Source: Pogonophryne albipinna | Lineage: Eukaryota > Chordata > Actinopteri > Perciformes > Artedidraconidae | Length of the DNA: 64,000 nt | Direction of reading: 5' to 3' | Assembly: GCA_028583405.1 (NCBI GenBank) | Contig: JAPTMU010000122.1 | Coordinates: 1-64,000 of the forward strand | Shown: positions 1 through 12,874 of the stretch, in pieces | Layout: each line of letters begins with the position of its first letter | How positions within the stretch are numbered: position 1 is the stretch's first letter | Made by a program: the position numbers and the translations under genes | The notes under the pieces: model-generated | The model's input: the letters and a program-made list of their open reading frames with translations, nothing else | Databases searched by the model: none | Told to the model about the DNA's origin: nothing

Positions 1-1
<1 letters not shown>

Positions 2-94
<93 letters not shown>
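2..94. repeat. (TG)n microsatellite
   Basis: An uninterrupted TG dinucleotide run of about 46 units opens the window and may continue beyond its left edge. Together with the CA run at 180-293 it forms an inverted pair separated by about 85 bp of ordinary sequence. Confidence 0.98.
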
Positions 95-97
<3 letters not shown>

Positions 98-177
98 TCC
101 AATCCCTTTTGGACAAACTTGCAATCTTTAGCAAATCAGATTTTGGTTGTGATTTCTGACTGAGCACAGGGGGCTCG

Positions 178-295
<118 letters not shown>

Positions 296-924
296 TTACC
301 CCACCAGCTGAGTCTAGAAGGGTGTGTTGGCTAGAGATAAGATTTCCTCTGATGTCCTCATTTTTCTTTCTGCTAAGCCAAATTGCACGCTGCTCACAAC
401 CTCAAAACACGTGTCACATGATCAGCACAAACACACACTTTCAGCTTCAAACGACCCAAATAAAGGATGTCTTTGTGCTACATAAGCAGCCATGCACCGA
501 GGGAGAAAAACAATACCTACAGTAGCTGCTGTGGGGGACTCATTCAATTACATGAAATCATTTTTGTTGAAAAATCATAAATAAAAGACCAAGCTCATCA
601 TCCTGGGTTTACTAACTGCTTAATTATTCACCTAGCGCTAATTAGGCAATCAGCTGCAATGTATTTAGCCCGCAAGAGGCTATGAAATATGAGAACACAG
701 CACTTGTCTTTGTGTTGTTCCTCACACGACGACACCAGCTTTGTGTTGGAGTTGCACAGGCTGTAGAAAATTGGAAAAAGGTGTGAATGTTGTCGCTGCA
801 GACCACCTGCCTCTGGGTATAAATAGCAATTTTATTATAACAAGAAAGCAACTTGAAAAGGCACAGTAACAGTGTGAGTTATTGTCTCAGGTGTTATGTA
901 GGTTTTTGTGCATGTTAATGTCTT

Positions 925-1155
925 TTGTTTTTATTTTATATAGCACTTTGATTCGCCACGTGCTGAAAGTGCTATATAAATTGCCTTGCCTTGCCTTGCC
1001 TTGCTTTGCCTTGCCTTGCCTTGCCTTGCCTTGCCTTGCCTTGCCTTGCTTTGCCTTGCCTTGCCTTGCCTTGCCTTGCCTTGCCTTGCCTTGCCTTGCT
1101 TTGCCTTGCCTTGCCTTGCCTTGCCTTGCCTTGCCTTGCCTTGCCTTGCCTTGCC
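925..1155. repeat. Retroposon-type tail followed by (TTGCC)n pentamer array
   Basis: From about 983 to 1155 the sequence is an almost pure TTGCC pentamer array, with a few TTGCT variants. It is preceded at about 938-982 by TATATAGCACTTT and AAAGTGCTATATAAA, the kind of 3' end seen on fish L2-like LINEs and related SINEs, which often close in short tandem repeats. I infer that the pentamer grew from such a 3' terminus. Long open frames on both strands (poly ALPCL / GKARQ) only reflect a stop-free repeat unit. Confidence 0.85.
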
Positions 1156-1552
1156 TAATGGTCTGCAAAGGCATATTATGTTTACAGTCATATACATCTT
1201 CTAATTTAAGGAGCTGGAACAAGCTGTTAGTGTTTCTTGATAATTTACTGAAACCGATTAATCAAATGCGGCAATCACCGCTGTCATAATTTCCTGCTGA
1301 TGATCTAATTGGATAATCAACTCATGTAATCCTTTCGTCTTGTGCTTATGTAAAACAACCATACACATCTGAATAAGTCCGTTTTGGTGCCTCAAGAAAG
1401 ACAACTTTCCAACTGAAATAGGTTAAAAAACTGATGGTATTTGTTAAGATAAATAGACGTGTTTCACCCCTCCGTGACTCTGGCTGAACTAAAGGCTGTT
1501 TATCATAAGATAACTTTCCTTATTTTAAATATACAGAAGAGTATCAGGGTCA
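1156..1552. other. Non-coding stretch, nothing recognised
   Basis: AT-rich single-copy-looking sequence between the pentamer array and the fold-back repeat. No coding signal or repeat family recognised. Confidence 0.5.
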
Positions 1553-2270
1553 CATGAGAAAGACATTTTGGGATGTTGAAAAAATGTTTTGAGTTCTGAC
1601 GTGGAATATCAGAATTCTGAGAAAAAAAATTGAAGTCTGAGATTTACAAAAAGAACAGAAACATAATTATCACATACATTGTTATTTTCAGACTTCTGAG
1701 ACTTGGAAGAAAAACCCCCCAAAAAAGTAAATATTTTTTTCAGATATCTAACATTTTAAAAACATGAGACAACATTGTTGGGATGTGACCAAAAGTAAAA
1801 CAAATTGTTCAGTTCTGACTTTAATTTCAGAATTCTGAGAAAAATAATTGAATTCTGAGATTCTGAGAGAAAAATATGTATTTATTTTCAGAAAAAAATT
1901 AAACTTTAAAGATTTAAGAAACGAGAGAAATGTTTGAAATGTGAACAAAAGTAATAAATGTTGAGTTCTGACTTTAATCTCAGAATTCTGAGAAAAACAT
2001 TGGAATTCAGAAATTTCAATAATTTTTTATTTTTTAAATTTCAGAATTCCAGAAAAAAAGAAATTCACAAAGAAATATATAATTTTTTTATTGAGAGAAA
2101 AAAAGAAGCAATTATTTTTCTTTTATTCAGATTCCTGAGATTTAAAAAACTGGAGAAGAAATTCTCAGAGAAAATAATTTATATATTTTTTCAGAGTTCT
2201 GAAATAAAAAAAACCGTTTATAAAGTCAGAACTCTATTTTATTTTGGTCACATCCCAACATGTTCTCATC
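1553..2270. repeat. Degenerate direct/inverted repeat (AGTTCTGACTTT / CAGAATTCTGAG)
   Basis: Three diverged direct copies begin near 1553, 1762 and 1928. Each runs from a GAGA...GGGATGTG-like start through GTTCTGAC to CAGAATTCTGAGAAAAA. A fourth copy lies inverted at the right end (about 2222-2268, AAAGTCAGAACTCT...GGTCACATCCCAACATG). The whole therefore looks like a fold-back repeat about 0.7 kb long with inverted ends. Related AT-rich TTTTCTGA/CAGAATT sequence recurs at 47.7-48.2 kb and 49.2-49.4 kb. Not coding. Confidence 0.6.
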
Positions 2271-2299
2271 CTCTTCCCTATTTAAGTAAGGAAGGTGTT

Positions 2300-3276
<977 letters not shown>

Positions 3277-3879
3277 TAAGTGTCGCTGATTTAAATTCAC
3301 TTATTGTGTTCCGATGGTGATGATTGGTCACCGGGGCTTTCCAATTAGCTGCTCCTAATATCCTGAAGGGTATGGCACGCTCTTGCACATGCACGCCCAA
3401 AAACAAAACGCATGGTCCTTTCTGTGTGGGAATATATGTATGTGTTCAATTGTTTATACTTACACCTATTTTACATTATATTTAACAGATATACACTCAT
3501 TCCACAACTATTTACTACGTTAGTGCCCTTTTTATGGACGTGATAACAGTTGCTACATTCCCAGTTTTATTGTTTTATTCCAACATGCAGATAAGATCCA
3601 ATTTCACTGTGGCAGCATTTCTCATCTTCCCTGCACTGTGTATGTCAGTGTGTGTGTGTGTGTTTATAATTGCACACACACACAGCACTTGTGTGTTTTG
3701 ACCTATAGTCGCAGTTGGCAACTTGCTGCAGAGATGAAAGGGCAGGGCACCAGACCCTCGCGAGTCACTGCACATCTGGCCGTCGTTACTTACTCAGAGT
3801 TATAGTGAAAGGGTAGGAGGGCACGTTTGGGATGTTTTTGGAAAGAGAAGTCTTTGCAATGTGGTCTTTTAGTGGAATG

Positions 3880-3927
3880 AGAAGCTCCACTAGCCAACAT
3901 GAGCAGTTTTACAGAATAAATGACCCT

Positions 3928-3959
<32 letters not shown>

Positions 3960-5270
3960 GTAAACTATACACGTTTGAAGGATTCTATGCTAATTCAAGA
4001 CATAGATGAAATTATAAATACATATTTTTAAGATGTTGCAACCTTCCTTGATGTTTCTTGTAACCAACCCATAGGTTTGCTTTCAGTTGCAACTTCTTGC
4101 ATTCAAATACTGTGAAGGATATGTCATTTCATAACATCTTAGTATGGGTAACCTGCAAACACATGCAAGTGTAACACATATAAACATTTGGGTTTTTCTC
4201 GACATACTAGCCTCTGAGAGAGAAATGCAAAAAGCGTTGCAACCGTCCCCAGTCTCTCGTGTACTTCAATAAGAAGCTTCACTAGCCAGCATGATGAACA
4301 CTTGCAGTTTTGTAATGTTATTGTAAAGTATACACGTTTTAAGGATTCTATGATGTTGCAACCTTCCCTTGGTTTGCATTCAGTTGCAACTTCTTGCATT
4401 CAAATAAATACTGAAGGACATGTCATTTCATAACATCTTGGTATGCAAACACATGCAAGTGTAATATACACATACAGATGTGGTTCTTCCGGACATAATA
4501 CCATCTGAGTAACTGAAAGAAATGCAAAAAGTGTTGCAACCTTCCCCAGTCTCCAAGGGGAAGAGGAAGGAAGCGCATATTTTACTTTGCTCATTCAAAT
4601 TTAATGTAGTTTAAACATTTGGATAAGGATTAGTTGCATTGTCAACTTCTTCAATTCAAATAAATATATTCTGAAGTCTAATAATATATGAATATTTTGT
4701 TAAAAGATTGCCTGAGATGTTGCAACCGTCCCTGATGTTCTTTGCAACTGCCTGAAGGTTTAGGTCATTTGCACTTACGACGTCTTACATTAAAATACAT
4801 GGTTTGAAGAATATGTCATGTCTTATCATCTAAAAGCAGACATGTGTGCATTAAAGACATGAATGTTTGGTTTGTCTGGATCAAATGGACTCTGAGTAAC
4901 TGAGAGGAAATGCAAGAAGTGTTGCAACCGTCCCTTGGTCACTGTCGCGGGGGAAATGGTTTTGGCGTGCACGTTCTGGGACTTCTTTGCACACAGACAT
5001 CCTAATGTTTGTTGTCGAATAAGAGCTTTCCTAAACTAACATGATGTACTAGTTGCAGTTCTGAACAGTAAATGATACTCCACCGTCTCCAGGGTTTAGG
5101 CCGGTTGCAACTTCAACTTCTTGCATTCAAATAAATATTATATACCATATGTCATATCGTCTTTTTAAAGGGTATTAGTTAACATGTGTACGATTGATTG
5201 GGACACATTTAGTTGGTTTGGACCAAATAGTTTTTGAGAAACTAAGGGAAATACAAAGCTTGTTGCAACC
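3880..5270. repeat. Four degenerate tandem copies of an approx. 300-390 bp unit
   Basis: Recurring blocks appear in the same order: GATGTTGCAACC with a variable tail, GTTGCAACTTCTTGCATTC, ATGTCAT, an ACATG...CAAGTG block, then GAAATGCAAAAAGTGTTGC followed by AACCNTCCC. The last block occurs near 4224, 4519, 4908 and 5248, giving spacings of about 295, 389 and 340 bp. GAAGCTTCACTAGCCA-like segments also repeat (about 3884 and 4275). An (ATT)n tract lies at 3930-3958. No coding potential. Confidence 0.75.
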
Positions 5271-6394
5271 CCACTGTTTGGAAATGCATTTTGTTTGAAT
5301 GTGGAAAAGTTGATTGTAAATATCCCTTTGTACTTGTATGAGTAAGTAAGGCTGCACTATAAACAAACCCCAGCATGAAGCCTGCAGCTGATCCCATCAG
5401 AATAATGGTTTCTGTTTCAGAATGACAGGTGAATCATACTGTTGCTACAATAGCTCCTCCTTTTGTTATTTAGTTAAGCGTGGTAACAAAGCTCGGTGTA
5501 TCGTTAACATTTATATATATAATTACAGGCTCTTTCATTCCGTGTTTGGACAGTCTTAGTGTGTGTCGTTCCCATGCTCCTTCTCCGATGACTAAAAACT
5601 CAGAACGGGTTACAAATGGCAGCGAGTGTAGTATTCCTGATAACCTCTTATTGTCCTGCGTTGGCCACACCTGGGACTTTCCTATTGCGTCATAATGAAA
5701 CGTAAGAAGGGAGTCTGAGTTTGGCTTTTCTGCACAGACACTTGAGTGCAAAAGAAACGATTGAGTGAAAACTGTTTGCTTTGTCCTGCATGATTAAGCG
5801 AGTGTGTGTCATCCAAACTGCTGGTCCTGAATGAAGCATTTGATTGGGCGTCACAAACATGTGGATCACAGTTTTTTGCAGATATTCAGTCAGAGAGCAG
5901 GCCGACCGGTTCAGGAACTCCAGCGGTGACACATGGAGACGGATGAGTGTTTGACAGAGACCTGCGTGAACTCCACATGTTTAGGCAAGCCTGAAAGTCT
6001 GAAGAAAACATCATCCGGACAGTCAGAGGCCGTTTGTTTCTCCTTCACTCAAACACACAGTTCCCATGCATGCTTACAAAGTCACAGACAACATTGCATT
6101 CATTCATTTAAAGCTATGGGACTGCAATTGACAATTAATTTCATTATAGATTGATCATTTTATTTGTGAAATTGCAGAAAATAGACTATTATCCATCCCA
6201 GTTTCTCAAGATTAAAGGGGGTTTCTTTAAATGTCTTGCTTTGTAAGTCGAAAACCCAAAAGATACTTATCTTACCATTGTATTGCCACCATAAACAAGA
6301 GAGAAGCAGGAAAACTCGATATTTTAGAGGCTGAAAACAGCATTTGTTGGTGGTTTTTGCATAAAACATTACTTACTTAGTGTTGTTGCAACTC
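5271..6394. other. Intronic sequence, nothing recognised
   Basis: No repeat family, RNA gene or domain-bearing frame was recognised in this stretch. Open frames are short and lack motifs. Confidence 0.5.
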
Positions 6395-6398
6395 TTAA

Positions 6399-6779
6399 AG
6401 GTGGGGTAGGTACGTTTGAGAAACCGGCTCGAGATACACTTCTTGTTATATTCCATGGAGTGCTCTTAACATCCCGATGGCAATGAATATCTGAAGTGCT
6501 TTGACAATAAATACATACAAAATGTCATCTGTGGAAGCCGTGGCGCTGTAAAAAGTACAACCAATCATCTGAGCCGGCCCGGCTAAAGTAACTGGATGGC
6601 CTACCTGCCTGTCAGCCTTCCATCTGTGCACAAACTTATCTCGTGCCCTCATTGGTCATGTGCGCGTTCGTGTGTGTTGGAGGAGGGGCTCTGTAAGGAA
6701 GTGGCAGATTTGTTCCGGCTGCGTATTTTAAAATTCTAGCGCACTCGAGCTGGTTTCTCCAAAATGACCGACCCCACCT
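6399..6779. mobile_element. TTAA-flanked MITE, full copy (family M1)
   Basis: Terminal inverted repeats of about 36 bp are visible: AGGTGGGGTAGGTACGTTTG at the left and, reverse complemented from the right, AGGTGGGGTCGGTCATTTTG. Both continue into GAGAAACC(G/A)GCTCGAG. TTAA stands on both sides (6395-6398 and 6780-6783), the target duplication typical of piggyBac-like elements. At 381 bp without a transposase frame it is non-autonomous. A partly deleted relative lies at 45549-45807. Confidence 0.8.
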
Positions 6780-6783
6780 TTAA

Positions 6784-6945
6784 GGCACTTAATTGGTATT
6801 AAAATGTCCTAACAATTGAAAAAAAGTATATTGTTTTTCCAAAATCCTGTTAATGGTTAAGTTTTTCTTGAATCTCTTTCCAAATGGCATCAAAAAAAAT
6901 CTTCAAAATGATAAATGTAACCTCGCTTAACCTCTAGGAACCCTG

Positions 6946-6977
<32 letters not shown>

Positions 6978-8299
6978 CGCACACACACACACTGTGTCTT
7001 AGCGTCTCATTGGGACAGGCTGCGTGTGATTTACAGAAGCAGAGCGCGGCCTCTTATCAGCCGACCTGCTGCTCTGCTTGCAGCCACAGCTTCTTTAAGG
7101 CTTTTGATCCTGGAACACAGTCTGGATCTGACCGAGGGGGAAACCGAACAACGAGTCGGGGAAAGAAACACTTTAAGAAGAAGCCCAGTGTGTGTCCTGC
7201 AGGGTGAGGCACATGTAGCTGCACATACAGAGCTATAAATATATTTATAGGTCATGCTGAAATGTGCATGGAAAGCAGTGCTGTGAGTGTGTCCTCTGGA
7301 TGTGTGTGGCCCTTTTTAAAATAACAGGAAACACCCAGTATTTAAGTCCATATTTATGCAAAGTTTCCAAATAAAATGGTCTCACTCGCCAAAGGAATAA
7401 AAGATCCACCGGCCAAGCATATCTTTTTTAACTGCGTTACAATTACTGTCCTGTTTTCGGGCCACGTAGACATCAGTTTCAGTCGCTTTAAAAAGGTTTT
7501 ATGTTCAATACAAACTTAAAGACGAGACCAGAGCACATTTAGAAGCTTAAATATGTTTTATATGTTAATCAATTCAAGCCTGAATGCAACTCTAGAAGTC
7601 ATAACCTCAACATTTGACTGAAATAGGCATATCTTTGCCCTTATTTTCCATTTTAAATGTTATTTTCTATCATACCAACCCTGAGAAAACAGCAATACAT
7701 TACAAGGATAACTAGAGACAGTGGAAGGAGGATAGGGAAGGGATTCACTTGTTATTTTATTATATGCTTGTTTTTATTTAACACAATGGATATTATGGGT
7801 CCAATAATGTCTTTTTATTACAAATAAACGCGGCTGTTATGATTTGGTTTTGTGTATTTGGGCTTTTAAATGAAGTTTATAATGAATCTAATTATAAGAA
7901 GCTTATTCATTTTAATCAACGCCACCTCCTAATCTGCTCCTTCAGCAAGAGATGGTGTATTGTAGTCGCTGATGTTGCATAAAAACACTCTGATATTGTG
8001 TGAAACTCTGACAAAGACGGAAGCAGCGCCAATAAATCACACCAACAGGAGGAAGAGAGTCTTAGCATAGTCTTGTTTTCTTGCATAACTATTTTGCCGC
8101 TTGCTGAGTGTTAATTCTAAGCTACAGAAATGGCAATGAAATTCTTCTGACTTGAGCTATGTGTGCAAGAATAATTGAAATTAGGACATTAGAAATAAAC
8201 AGTCCAAAATATTTCTGAGATGGAAATAAAATAGCCTTAAAAAATATATATATGTAGAAATACAAATGTCCTGTAACAAATATATTATTGAACAACAAA
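6784..8299. other. Intronic sequence with one CA repeat
   Basis: A CA-rich microsatellite with a few GC interruptions lies at 6946-6992. The rest is single-copy-looking and shows no coding domain, RNA gene or repeat that I recognise. Confidence 0.5.
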
Positions 8300-8615
8300 C
8301 GTGGGTTTGCTATCCTGGCTCCAAGATGGTGGAATGAGCTCCCTATTGATATCAGGACAGCAGAAAGCTTACACATCTTCCGGGGGAGACTCATCTCTTT
8401 CGACTCCACTTCGAGCGATAGAACTATTAACAAAGCACTTATATACTAATAAAGGACTGGCTTACCTAAAGCCAGTTGAGTAGCACTTGAAATGTTTGGC
8501 TCTATGAAACCTGATGTACTTTTATGATTCTGTTTTCTTCAAGTTTGTATTTTGTTGGTCGAACGCACTTATTGTAAGTCGCTCTGGATAAAAGCGTCAG
8601 CTAAATGCAATGTAA
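8300..8615 (+). mobile_element. LINE (L2-like) 3' end fragment
   Basis: A 49-codon frame at 8300-8449 encodes a C-terminal LINE ORF2-type segment (FAILAPRWWNELPIDIRTAE, then IFRGRL). It resembles the APRLWN-LP---R motif at the end of L2/CR1-group proteins. It is followed by the fish retroposon tail GTAAGTCGCTCTGGATAAAA and GCGTCAGCTAAATGCAATG (8575-8612). The element is 5'-truncated, as is usual for LINE copies, and is inactive. Confidence 0.8.
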
Positions 8616-8626
8616 GATAACATTAA

Positions 8627-9249
8627 CGGTACGTCCACACAGCAGCTTTAAACTAATCTTCCAACGCTTCTCTGCCCATTGACTTTGAATGGGGATGACG
8701 TCACTTTGCCTCCCTTTCGCCGAACTGCATTGTGGGGGAGCGAAGCGAAGATTTCCAGGATTTCCAGGATTTTCAGGATTCAAAAGTTGAGCAATGTTCA
8801 ACTTTTGAAGCTGAGCTGGAAGCGTCAGCCAATCAAATCCCGTTTATGCAAATCTGACAGTACAAGCGCTAGCCAATCAAACCGCGTGTAAGCTGGGAGA
8901 GCCAGACCGCAGTTCATTTCCTCATATTCCACACGAGAAATTACGGTAGCAAATCACCTGGTTCTTTACGACCAGAACTATTAACGGGATACAACCCGGA
9001 GGAACCAGGCATGGAGGGAGGAGGCAGAGACAGTGGGTGAAACTGGTAGGGTTTCGCCTGTTTGGGGAGTTTATATATCTATATATTTCTCGCATAAAAT
9101 CCCCGGGGTTTTTTGCTTTGTATGTCGGGGGCGGGAGATTCATGTGATTGGTTGTTGGTCGCGTTGCTCGCAAAAAATCCCCAAGCTTTCAGACACGCCC
9201 AGCTCCAAGATTTTCAAGATTTTTGAAAAGCTGCTGTGTGGACGCACCG
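8627..9249. mobile_element. MITE with 3-bp TAA duplication (family M2, copy 1)
   Basis: Inverted termini CGGTACGTCCACACAGCAGC (left) and CGGTGCGTCCACACAGCAGC (reverse complement of right) match over about 22 bp. TAA flanks both ends (8624-8626 and 9250-9252), as for Harbinger-like or ISL2EU-like elements. Inside is a perfect 10-bp-arm hairpin, CAAAAGTTGA (8781-8790) and TCAACTTTTG (8798-8807), with a 7-base loop. No transposase is present. The related copy at 41938-42288 keeps the same hairpin. Confidence 0.78.
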
Positions 9250-9252
9250 TAA

Positions 9253-9628
9253 CAGAGCTCAGGTGTCTCATAGTCTTATCTGGACCTTGTTGGATGCATC
9301 ATTTGAGGATGCATGAACAAGATTTATCCCCCTGCTTGTATTTTTAGAGCGTTGACCCCGGACAAAAGCCTGTCCGTCTGTCGCCGCGTGAGCATGTCGT
9401 ACATCGGTCACATCGATCCCGTTTCTCTATGTCCTCAGGCTCCGAGACAAGAGGTGAGAGTGGCATAACTTAAAGAAGTTAAGGCTTAGAAGAGAAGAAA
9501 GAGGGGGAGTAAATCTAGGGGTGAGAGTGAAGAGGTTGCAGGGAGGGAAGCAGTCCATTAGTTTGACTCGCACATTAAGAGACATGCTGTGCCTCCAGGC
9601 CGTGCTCTTTTTCTAGTTCATGCTCTGA

Positions 9629-9683
<55 letters not shown>

Positions 9684-9777
9684 GATGTTGTTTGGCTTTG
9701 TTTTCCCTCGCAGCTGTAAACGGCACTACAGTTAATACAGGGTGACAAGAGCCAATTCTAATTCAGTGTTTGGTTAA
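9253..9777. other. Intronic sequence with a TG microsatellite
   Basis: TG repeat of about 24 units at 9631-9678. Nothing else recognised. Confidence 0.6.
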
Positions 9778-9858
9778 AGAGGCCCTGTTCTGCTTTTTGT
9801 GGTTTTCACTTTTACTGTAGTGTGTTTTTGTGCATGTCAATGGTCTGCAAAGCCTCAA
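9778..9858 (+). mobile_element. Terminus of a TTAA MITE carrying the 57-bp array
   Basis: It begins AGAGGCCCTGTTCTGCTTTT directly after TTAA (9774-9777) and continues through CTGTAGTGTG and GTGCATGTCAATGGTCTGC to the first 57-bp unit. The same terminus, reversed, flanks array 2 (17751-17851), and a third relic ends at a TTAA at 35052. I recall this as a common teleost non-autonomous DNA transposon end. Confidence 0.7.
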
Positions 9859-11423
9859 CTGAACATCAGCAGGAGAGGACTCTTTAAAGTAGAGACACTA
9901 CATACTGATATACACCTGAACATCAGCAGGAGAAGACTCTTTAAAGTAGAGACACTACATACTGATATACACCTGAACATCAGCAGGAGAGGACTCTTTA
10001 AAGTAGAGACACTACATACTGATATACACCTGAACATCAGCAGGAGAAGACTCTTTAAAGTAGAGACACTACATACTGATATACACCTGAACATCAGCAG
10101 GAGAGGACTCTTTAAAGTAGAGACACTACATACTGATATACACCTGAACATCAGCAGGAGAAGACTCTTTAAAGTAGAGACACTACATACTGATATACAC
10201 CTGAACATCAGCAGGAGAGGACTCTTTAAAGTAGAGACACTACATACTGATATACACCTGAACATCTGCAGGAGAGGACTCTTTAAAGTAGAGACACTAC
10301 ATACTGATATACACCTGAACATCAGCAGGAGAAGACTCTTTAAAGTAGAGACACTACATACTGATATACACCTGAACATCAGCAGGAGAGGACTCTTTAA
10401 AGTAGAGACACTACATACTGATATACACCTGAACATCTGCAGGAGAGGACTCTTTAAAGTAGAGACACTACATACTGATATACACCTGAACATCTGCAGG
10501 AGAGGACTCTTTAAAGTAGAGACACTACATACTGATATACACCTGAACATCAGCAGGAGAGGACTCTTTAAAGTAGAGACACTACATACTGATATACACC
10601 TGAACATCAGCAGGAGAGGACTCTTTAAAGTAGAGACACTACATACTGATATACACCTGAACATCAGCAGGAGAGGACTCTTTGCAGGAGAGGACTCTTT
10701 AAAGTAGAGACACTACATACTGATATACACCTGAACATCAGCAGGAGAGGACTCTTTAAAGTAGATACACTACATACTGATATACACCTGAACATCAGCA
10801 GGAGAGGACTCTTTAAAGTAGAGACACTACATACTGATTATACAACTGAACATCAGCAGGAGAGGACTCTTTAAAGTAGAGACACTACATACTGATATAC
10901 ACCTGAACATCAGCAGGAGAGGACTCTTTAAAGTAGAGACACTACATACTGATATACACCTGAACATCAGCAGGAGAGGACTCTTTAAAGTAGAGACACT
11001 ACATACTGATATACACCTGAACATCAGCAGGAGAGGACTCTTTAAAGTAGAGACACTACATACTGATATACACCTGAACATCAGCAGGAGAGCACTCTTT
11101 AAAGTAGAGACACTACATACTGATATACACCTGAACATCAGCAGGAGAGGACTCTTTAAAGTAGAGACACTACATACTGATATACACCTGAACATCAGCA
11201 GGAGAGCACTCTTTAAAGTAGAGACACTACATACTGATATACACCTGAACATCAGCAGGAGAGGACTCTTTAAAGTAGAGACACTACATACTGATATACA
11301 CCTGAACATCAGCAGGAGAGGACTCTTTAAAGTAGAGACACTACATACTGATATACACCTGAACATCAGCAGGAGAGGACTCTTTAAAGTAGAGACACTA
11401 CACACTGATATACACCTGAACAT
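9859..11423 (+). repeat. 57-bp minisatellite, array 1 (about 27 copies)
   Basis: The unit runs CTGAACATCAGCAGGAGAGG, then ACTCTTTAAAGTAGAGACAC, then TACATACTGATATACAC. Copies are 95-100% identical. A partial-unit junction sits at about 10681-10690, and a few single-base indels occur near 10837. The unit is 19 codons long with no stop in several frames on both strands, which produces 200-300 residue open frames (LNISRRGLFKVETLHTDIH repeated). I do not regard these as genes. The first half alternates GAGAGGACTC and GAGAAGACTC units, a 114-bp dimer. Confidence 0.97.
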
Positions 11424-11820
11424 GATCAGAATATGTCCCAAACATTAACTTATGCAGTCAATGTTCATGCTATAGTCAACGACCATAGAGTGTCTCTTCT
11501 CTGTTAATTGAGCCAGATATGGGAGTTAGCCCAATATTAGCTGAACGGATCAATGATCTTCCACTTCTGAATATTTGGACTCTTTATGTATTTAACAGTG
11601 AATATGTTCCTAAAGCACACACCGCTGTAGAGCTGCTCCACTGTGAATAAGACAAATTACCCTCCATTTGCATACCTCATGACCTAAAAGGACCCTGTAC
11701 AAAACCTGAATGTCATTATCAGTGTGTGTGTATAAAGTATGTGTTGCTTATGTCAGATCTGGCTTTGTCTTGCTTTGTCTGGTGTAGTGTAGTTTACCAT
11801 GAGGTGAAGGTGGATATAAG
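11424..11820. other. Intronic sequence, nothing recognised
   Basis: Spacer between array 1 and the LINE fragment. No motif recognised. Confidence 0.5.
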
Positions 11821-12300
11821 TATAATGCATTCATCACTTCACGACTCGACTACTGCAATAGCATCCTCTACGGCATACCATCCAACCTAATCAATAAACT
11901 CCAACATATCCAGAACTCTGCTGCCCGCCTCCTCACCCACACCCGCTCCCGAGACCACATCACTCCCGTCCTCCAGAACCTCCACTGGCTCCCCGTCCGT
12001 CAAAGAATCAACTTCAAAGTCCTCCTCATTACTCACAAAGCCCTCAACAATCAGGCCCCCCCCTACCTCACAGACCTGCTGCACCACCACACCCCTTCCC
12101 GCTGCCTCCGCTCATCAGAAGCCAACCTCCTATCCATCCCCACCCGCACCAATCACCGGACCTGGGGGGACAGAGCCTTCTCCGTCGCTGCCCCCTCCCT
12201 CTGGAACTCACTCCCCCAACCCATCAGAGACTGCACTGACCTCACCACCTTCAAAAAACTCACAAAAACTCACCTCTTCAATCTGGCTTTTAATGTGTGA
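11821..12300 (+). pseudogene. LINE reverse-transcriptase ORF, C-terminal fragment (L2-like)
   Basis: An uninterrupted 159-codon frame without its own start runs to TGA at 12298-12300. It reads as the post-RT C-terminus of an L2/CR1-group ORF2: [14 protein letters not shown], then [61 protein letters not shown] and a final [10 protein letters not shown]. The polymerase core with its YADD motif is absent, so this is a 5'-truncated dead copy. A 3' UTR follows to about 12452 with TGTAAAGCGTCTTTGAGCAC and an (ATT)n tail. The frame has no lesion, which suggests a fairly young insertion. Confidence 0.88.
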
Positions 12301-12455
12301 TTGTTTTTGTATTATTTGACTTTAACTTTAACTATATATTTATTTGTTGTTCCTTCCTTTTCTTTTCCCTTCACTATATCTGTAAAGCGTCTTTGAGCAC
12401 CTGTAAAAGCGCTAACAAATTAAATCTATTATTATTATTATTATTATTATTATAA

Positions 12456-12874
12456 GTCTTCAGCTCTCCTCTGAATTTTCACCTGAACTGACACCCCCTG
12501 TAATCCTGTGAAGATGAAATACTACTGCTACCTTTTTCATCTTACTCTGTGTGTGTGTGTGTCCTCCTTTCCCGTCAGGAATAGCAGAGGGGTTTGTTGT
12601 GCCAAGGTGACGCCCACCAGTTTACTTAATTTTGTATTTTAATTTAAAAGGCTCTGCTAAGGGTTTGTGTATTTATGCAGTGGGAATGTGAATCTTTTGG
12701 TATCTCATCATTTGATTTTGGATTCAGTAAAAAAGGATGCTAATGTTAGGATCTACTCCAGTCTACAGTGCAGTAATAAAGGCAGTGTGGCAAATGACTG
12801 AATGAAGGAAAGTAAAGTGTGTCTGTATAAGATTATACATATTAGTATTTAGTGCCTCTACTGTGACATATTTC
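12456..12874. other. Intronic sequence, nothing recognised
   Basis: No coding or repeat signal beyond short TG tracts near 12548. Confidence 0.5.

Noticed and set aside
882..1289. Poly-ALPCL and GKARQ frames over the pentamer array
   Set aside because: Stop-free TTGCC repeat read in different frames; no gene.
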